A DNA stretch of 9,914 nucleotides, from contig CAIUFU010000137.1 of the NCBI GenBank assembly GCA_903898475.1, forward strand, positions 1-9,914, read 5' to 3'. Positions 6,108 through 9,914 of this stretch are shown one piece after another. Position 1 is the stretch's first letter. Every line of letters begins with the position of its first letter. Made by a program: the position numbers and the translations under genes. The notes below the pieces were generated by a model. It saw only the letters and a program-made list of their open reading frames with translations, searched no databases and was not told the DNA's origin. This stretch comes from an uncultured Alphaproteobacteria bacterium. Its GTDB lineage: Bacteria; Pseudomonadota; Alphaproteobacteria; Rickettsiales; UBA1997.

Positions 6108-6866
6108 ATGAAAAAAACCTGCTGGATTATTGGCGCCAGCCATGGCATTGGCGAAGCGCTGGCTAAAAACTATTACGCTCAAGGTTTTAACTTAGCAATT
6201 TCAGCGCGCAGCCTTGAGAAGCTTGAACAAATTAAAGAACAATTTTTGCTTTCTGCAAAAAACAGCTCAGAAATTTTTGTTAATAAAGTTGACGTTGTTG
6301 ACGTTAATTCTTTGATAAAAGCGCAAGACGAAATTGTAAAAAATTTCGGCCAAATTGATTTAGTAATTTTTTGTTCGGCGCTTTACCAGCCAACTTCTGC
6401 GCTTAATTTTGATTTGGCAATTGCCAAGCAAACTATTGATGTGAATTTGAATGGTTTTTTAAATTTATTACACGTCATCACGCCACAAATGTTAAAACAA
6501 AAAGGCGGACAAATTGCTGTTATCGCCAGCGTTGCGGGATATTGCGGATTGCCGCAATCCTTTGCTTACGGTGCTTCTAAGGCTGCTTTAATAAATTTAT
6601 GTGAAGGAATTTATCCCGAAATGCAAAGGCAAGAAATTGCAATTTCAGTGATTAATCCCGGATTTGTAAAAACCCGTTTGACGGGCAAAAACTCTTTCAA
6701 AATGCCCTTCATAATTTCGCCTGAAAGCGCAGCTGACATGATTGTGGAAGGTTTAGAAAAAAAGAAATTTGAAATTCATTTTCCAAAAAAATTCACGTTT
6801 TTTCTAAAAGTTTTACGTCTTTTGCCTTACAGCGTTTTCTTTTTCATAACTAAGAAAATTACTTAG
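6108..6866 (+). CDS. short-chain dehydrogenase/reductase (SDR)
   Basis: 252-residue NAD(P)-dependent oxidoreductase with a Rossmann fold. The cofactor loop is GASHGIG (residues 9-15), and SARS (32-35) follows strand 2, the Arg favouring NADPH. The catalytic set is Asn113, Ser141, Tyr154 and Lys158 within YGASKAAL, followed by the conserved INPGFVKTRLT segment. The usual NNAG after strand 4 is replaced by FCSA (88-91), which is unusual. The C terminus is basic and hydrophobic (LRLLPYSVFFFITKK) and could attach the enzyme to the membrane, as expected for a lipid-acting SDR. It starts directly after the DUF3833 stop with no gap, so translation is coupled. In this gene set the probable substrate is an oxidised acyl chain or lipid-derived carbonyl; that is inference. 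Confidence 0.92.
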   Translation: MKKTCWIIGASHGIGEALAKNYYAQGFNLAISARSLEKLEQIKEQFLLSAKNSSEIFVNKVDVVDVNSLIKAQDEIVKNFGQIDLVIFCSALYQPTSALNFDLAIAKQTIDVNLNGFLNLLHVITPQMLKQKGGQIAVIASVAGYCGLPQSFAYGASKAALINLCEGIYPEMQRQEIAISVINPGFVKTRLTGKNSFKMPFIISPESAADMIVEGLEKKKFEIHFPKKFTFFLKVLRLLPYSVFFFITKKIT

Positions 6867-6871
6867 AGCAA

Positions 6872-8143
6872 ATGAACAAACCAAAAATCGCCATCATCGG
6901 TTCAGGCATATCTGGCTTGGCCTGCGCTTATTTTCTTTCTGAAAAATATAACGTAAAAATTTTTGAGAAAAACGATTATTTAGGCGGACATTCCAACACC
7001 GCTACAATTGATTATGACGGCAAAAAAATTGCCGTTGATACCGGCTTTATCGTTTTTAATCACGCAACTTATCCCAATTTAAAAAGCTTTTTTAAGCTGC
7101 TTGATGTGGCTTGTGAGAAAAGCAATATGTCCTTCGCAGTCAAGATTGATAACGGTGCGCTTGAATATGCCGGAACAAATTTAGCCTCAGTTTTTGCGCA
7201 AATTAAAAACGCTTTTAATCCGCAATTTCTAATCATGCTGCGCGATATTTTGCGCTTTAATAAAAAAGCCATCGACATTCTTTCGAAGCCTTTTGATGCC
7301 AATTACACTTTGCAAAACCTGCTTGATGACTTGGGTGTAAAAAAATATTTCCGCGAATTTTATTTATTGCCAATGTCGGGCGCGATCTGGAGCTGTCCGC
7401 TTGAAACCATGCTTGCTTACCCAGCACAAAGCTTTGTGGCTTTCTTTAAAAATCACGGACTTTTAACCGTTGCCGATCAACCGCAATGGTATACGGTTGC
7501 TGGCGGTTCAAAAGAATATGTTAAAAAAATTGCTGACAAAATTGGCGAAAATTCAATCTCCTTAAATGATGAAGTAAACTCCGTCGAAAGGCTTGAAGAC
7601 GGGGTTCTTGTTAAATCAAAAAAAGGCGAAGAGCTTTTTGATTTTGTATTTTTTGCTTCACACGGAAATCAAGTTTTGCCGCTTTTAAAAAATGCCAGCG
7701 CCGCTGAAAAAGAAGTTTTTTCTGCTTTCAAATATCAGCCAAATTTAGCTGTGCTGCATCGAGATTCTTCCGTAATGCCAAATGCCAAGAAAGCATGGTC
7801 TAGCTGGGTTTATAGCAATAATTCTAAAAGTGAAAATCAACAAATTGCGGTTAGCTATTGGATGAATAATTTGCAAAATATTGACGCCAAATATCCGCTT
7901 TTTGTGACGCTAAATCCAGCGCAAAAAATTGCCGAAGAGAAAATTTTTGCGCGCTTTAATTATGAACATCCAATTTTTGATTCAGCAGCCGTTAACGCTC
8001 AAAGCAGAATTAACCAGCTTCAAGGTCTTGATAAAATTTATTTCTGCGGTGCTTATCAAAATAATGGTTTTCACGAAGATGGAATTTCTTCGGCGCTTTT
8101 AGCAATTAATAAACTAAAAATCTTTGCGCCATGGCAATCATAG
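6872..8143 (+). CDS. FAD-dependent oxidoreductase, amine-oxidase-like (CFA-operon type)
   Basis: 423-residue flavoprotein. The N-terminal dinucleotide-binding motif is IIGSGISGLACAYFL (residues 8-22), and the strand-2 acid sits in KIFEKND. LGGHSNT and VDTGFIVFN follow, both typical of this subfamily. Further in are MSGAIWSC, a WYTVAGGS segment, an LHRDSSVMP...AWSSWVY segment, and a C-terminal FAD-closing FCGAYQNNGFHEDGISSAL. This is the NAD(P)-binding/amine-oxidase-like protein that accompanies DUF1365 and CFA-like methyltransferases. Flavin enzymes of such operons have been linked to desaturation of methylated fatty acids on the route to furan fatty acids, but I cannot confirm orthology here. 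The start at 6872 has an AGAG motif across the preceding stop. The last 13 nt overlap the DUF1365 gene. Confidence 0.93.
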   Translation: MNKPKIAIIGSGISGLACAYFLSEKYNVKIFEKNDYLGGHSNTATIDYDGKKIAVDTGFIVFNHATYPNLKSFFKLLDVACEKSNMSFAVKIDNGALEYAGTNLASVFAQIKNAFNPQFLIMLRDILRFNKKAIDILSKPFDANYTLQNLLDDLGVKKYFREFYLLPMSGAIWSCPLETMLAYPAQSFVAFFKNHGLLTVADQPQWYTVAGGSKEYVKKIADKIGENSISLNDEVNSVERLEDGVLVKSKKGEELFDFVFFASHGNQVLPLLKNASAAEKEVFSAFKYQPNLAVLHRDSSVMPNAKKAWSSWVYSNNSKSENQQIAVSYWMNNLQNIDAKYPLFVTLNPAQKIAEEKIFARFNYEHPIFDSAAVNAQSRINQLQGLDKIYFCGAYQNNGFHEDGISSALLAINKLKIFAPWQS

Positions 8144-8913
8144 ATTCGGCTTTTCTTTGCAGCGCGCAAGTAATGCACAAAAGGCTTAAGCCGGTTGTAA
8201 ATCAATTTGTTTATCGCGTTTTTTATTTGTGTTTTGACATTGCCAAAGTTGAAGAAATTTCTTCCAAATTTTTGTCTCTTAACGCTTTCAATCTTTTTTC
8301 TTTCTACAGCAAAGATCATGGCAAGCGCGACGGATCAAGCCTTCAAGAATGGATTTTTGAGATTTTAAGCAAAAAAAACCTGCAGCAAAAAGTTAAAAAA
8401 GTTTTTTTGTTAAGTTATCCGCGCGTTTTGGGATATGTCTTTAGCCCTGTCAGCTTCTGGTTTTGTCTTGATGAAAATGAAAAGTTGGTCGCGGTTTTGT
8501 CAGAGGTGAGCAACACTTTTGGCGAGAATCATAATTACTTAGTTTTTAATGCTGACCATTCACCAATTGACGAAAATCAATGGTTTGAGACTAAAAAAGA
8601 ATTTCACGTTTCGCCCTTTTTAAAGGTGGAAGGTGAATATAAATTCCGTTTTATTTTTAATAACCAGTCTGTCGCAGTGTGGATTGATTATTACGCCCAA
8701 GGCTCTGAGAAAACTTTACTAACCAGCGTAGTCTGCAAAAATAAAAAACTATCTGATGGCTCTCTAATCAAGGCTTTCTTTGATATTCCACTAATGACCA
8801 TAAAGGTAATTTTTCTTATTCACTGGCAGGCGTTAAAACTGCTTTTTAAAGAAAATAAATACATTCCAAAGCCACAAAAAATGGCGCCTAATCTTACTTC
8901 TAACAATGAATAA
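8131..8913 (+). CDS. DUF1365-family protein
   Basis: 260-residue protein with the full DUF1365 pattern. It has an N-terminal HKRLKPVVNQFVYRVFYLCFD (residues 16-36), which is the family's H-x-R-x-x-P...F-x-Y block, and RVLGYVFSPVSFWFC (98-112). EVSNTFGENHNYLVF follows at about 125-139, then a KEFHVSPFLKVEGEYKF segment. The C-terminal IHWQALKLLFKE helix is the usual ending. The biochemical role is unestablished. The gene nearly always lies between an FAD oxidoreductase and a CFA-like methyltransferase, exactly as here, so action on the same acyl chain or assistance to one of the two enzymes is the natural inference. No signal peptide is present; the hydrophobic C-terminal segment could touch the membrane. 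It overlaps both neighbours, by 13 nt upstream and 8 nt downstream, which indicates strict co-translation. Confidence 0.93.
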   Translation: MAIIDSAFLCSAQVMHKRLKPVVNQFVYRVFYLCFDIAKVEEISSKFLSLNAFNLFSFYSKDHGKRDGSSLQEWIFEILSKKNLQQKVKKVFLLSYPRVLGYVFSPVSFWFCLDENEKLVAVLSEVSNTFGENHNYLVFNADHSPIDENQWFETKKEFHVSPFLKVEGEYKFRFIFNNQSVAVWIDYYAQGSEKTLLTSVVCKNKKLSDGSLIKAFFDIPLMTIKVIFLIHWQALKLLFKENKYIPKPQKMAPNLTSNNE

Positions 8914-9914
8914 AAATTACGATTTTATCTGGCAGGCGTTAAGCCGCACAACCTGTGGCTCTCTTAAAATAAAGCTTCCGGATGGTTTGGAAAAAAACTT
9001 CAGCGGAAATAGCTCTGGTCCAAATGCCGAAATGGAAATTAAAGATTATAGTTTTATCGATTCTGTAATCACCGGAGGCGATGTGGCGCTGGGCGAAGGC
9101 TATATGCAAAATTTGTGGGACAGCCCTGATTTAGAAAAATTGCTCACTTTTTTTACGCTAAATGCACACGCTTTAGAAGATTTTTTTCACGCCAAGAAAT
9201 TTCAGGCATTGCTGCTTTTTATCAAAAGTTTTTTAAGCAAAAACACTAAGCGCGGCAGCAAAAAAAACATTCAGGCACATTATGATTTGGGCAATGATTT
9301 TTATCAGCTTTGGCTTGATGAAAGCATGACTTATTCAAGCGCGCTGTTTGACGATGAAGCCTTTGATTTAAAGGCTGCACAAGAAAGAAAATATCAAAAT
9401 ATTTTACAAAAATTAAACCCCGGAACAGTTCTTGAAATTGGCTGTGGCTGGGGCGGATTTGCTGAAGTTGCGGCACAGAAAAATCATCAAGTGACGTGCC
9501 TGACAATTTCGCAAAAGCAAAAAATTTATACTGAAAGCCGCATGCAAAAAATCGGCGCGCAAGATTTGGTAAAAATTAAACTGCAAGATTATCGCGAAGA
9601 AGAAGGAGCTTACGACAATGTGGTTTCAATTGAGATGTTTGAAGCGGTGGGGCAAGAATATTGGGATCAATATTTTCAAGTTTTGAAGGGTCGTTTAAAG
9701 AAAAATGGCAAAGCAGTTTTGCAAATCATCACCATCGATGAACAAGTTTTTAAAGATTACATCAACCGCGTTGACTTCATCCAAAAACACATTTTTCCCG
9801 GTGGAATTTTGCCTTCCAAAAGCATAATCCATCAACTTGCAGCCAAACATGGCTTTAAATTAAAAAGCGAATTGGCTTTTGGAAAAGACTACGCCAAGAC
9901 TCTGCTGCTATGGC
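8906..9914 (+). CDS. CFA-synthase-like SAM-dependent fatty-acyl methyltransferase (3' partial)
   Basis: 336 residues are visible before the right edge. The ATG at 8906 overlaps the DUF1365 stop in the ATGAATAA arrangement. After an N-terminal domain of about 120 residues comes NIQAHYDLGNDFYQLWLDESM (121-141), then the SAM-binding motif LEIGCGWGGFAEVAA (176-190), SIEMFEAVG (241-249), and FPGGILPS (297-304) with DYAKTLLLW at the end. All are hallmarks of the cyclopropane-fatty-acyl-phospholipid synthase family, which acts on cis double bonds of membrane phospholipid acyl chains. Against the E. coli enzyme, Glu239 and Tyr317 are kept as Glu246 and Tyr329, but bicarbonate ligand Cys139 aligns with Ser145 and His266 with Gln273. 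This resembles DUF1365-linked and methyl-branching members, so methylation rather than ring closure is my preferred role. Roughly 50-80 residues should remain outside the window. Confidence 0.93.
   Translation, partial: MNKNYDFIWQALSRTTCGSLKIKLPDGLEKNFSGNSSGPNAEMEIKDYSFIDSVITGGDVALGEGYMQNLWDSPDLEKLLTFFTLNAHALEDFFHAKKFQALLLFIKSFLSKNTKRGSKKNIQAHYDLGNDFYQLWLDESMTYSSALFDDEAFDLKAAQERKYQNILQKLNPGTVLEIGCGWGGFAEVAAQKNHQVTCLTISQKQKIYTESRMQKIGAQDLVKIKLQDYREEEGAYDNVVSIEMFEAVGQEYWDQYFQVLKGRLKKNGKAVLQIITIDEQVFKDYINRVDFIQKHIFPGGILPSKSIIHQLAAKHGFKLKSELAFGKDYAKTLLLW

Noticed and set aside
9246..9506. Minus-strand open frame of 86 codons inside the methyltransferase gene.
   Set aside because: Antisense to the SAM-binding core; the plus-strand frame is continuous from 8906 to the window end.
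1..9914. tRNA or rRNA genes, CRISPR arrays, complete insertion sequences or attachment sites.
   Set aside because: Reading through the window showed no regularly spaced repeats, no clover-leaf-like T-loop (GTTCRA) in a proper context and no transposase or integrase gene.

Overview
The window is a low-GC, AT-skewed bacterial segment from a Gram-negative organism: it carries lipoprotein signals, a Bcr/CflA-type drug exporter and a proteobacterial-style fatty-acid modification operon. I lean towards an alphaproteobacterium, possibly host-associated, because of the style of the fatty-acid operon, the low GC content and a candidate YopJ-like effector. This assignment is inference; there is no rRNA or other taxonomic marker here.

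Left part (1-1292): the 3' portion of a Bcr/CflA-family MFS efflux gene runs off the left edge. It converges on a small minus-strand gene for a TRL-family lipoprotein. A 31-nt perfect palindrome with 9-bp arms lies between the two stop codons.

Middle part (about 1293-3210): three poorly conserved genes. The first is an orphan reading frame with only a TTG start and no ribosome binding site. The second is a small secreted four-cysteine protein. The third is a 317-residue protein that I read as a divergent member of the YopJ/C55 family (CE-clan Cys protease fold; Ser/Thr acetyltransferase effectors). The YopJ-like gene is rich in AGA/AGG arginine codons, unlike the operon that follows, and is preceded by a 19-bp dyad and a short motif resembling remnants of REP-associated transposase elements. 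This stretch reads as an accessory island.

Right part (3211-9914): seven same-strand genes, end to end or overlapping, that must form one operon. They are an Old Yellow Enzyme, a GPH-type MFS transporter, a DUF3833 lipoprotein, a short-chain dehydrogenase, an FAD-dependent amine-oxidase-like oxidoreductase, a DUF1365 protein and a cyclopropane-fatty-acyl-phospholipid-synthase-like methyltransferase, which is cut by the right edge. The last five are a recurrent set in proteobacteria, linked in some species to singlet-oxygen/photo-oxidative stress (RpoE-ChrR regulon) and to methylated or furan fatty acids. The methyltransferase has Ser and Gln where canonical cyclopropane synthases have Cys and His bicarbonate ligands. 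I therefore predict methyl branching of an unsaturated acyl chain, followed by flavin-dependent oxidation, rather than plain cyclopropanation. An Old Yellow Enzyme at the head of such an operon is the less expected component. No rpoE, chrR or photolyase gene is in view.
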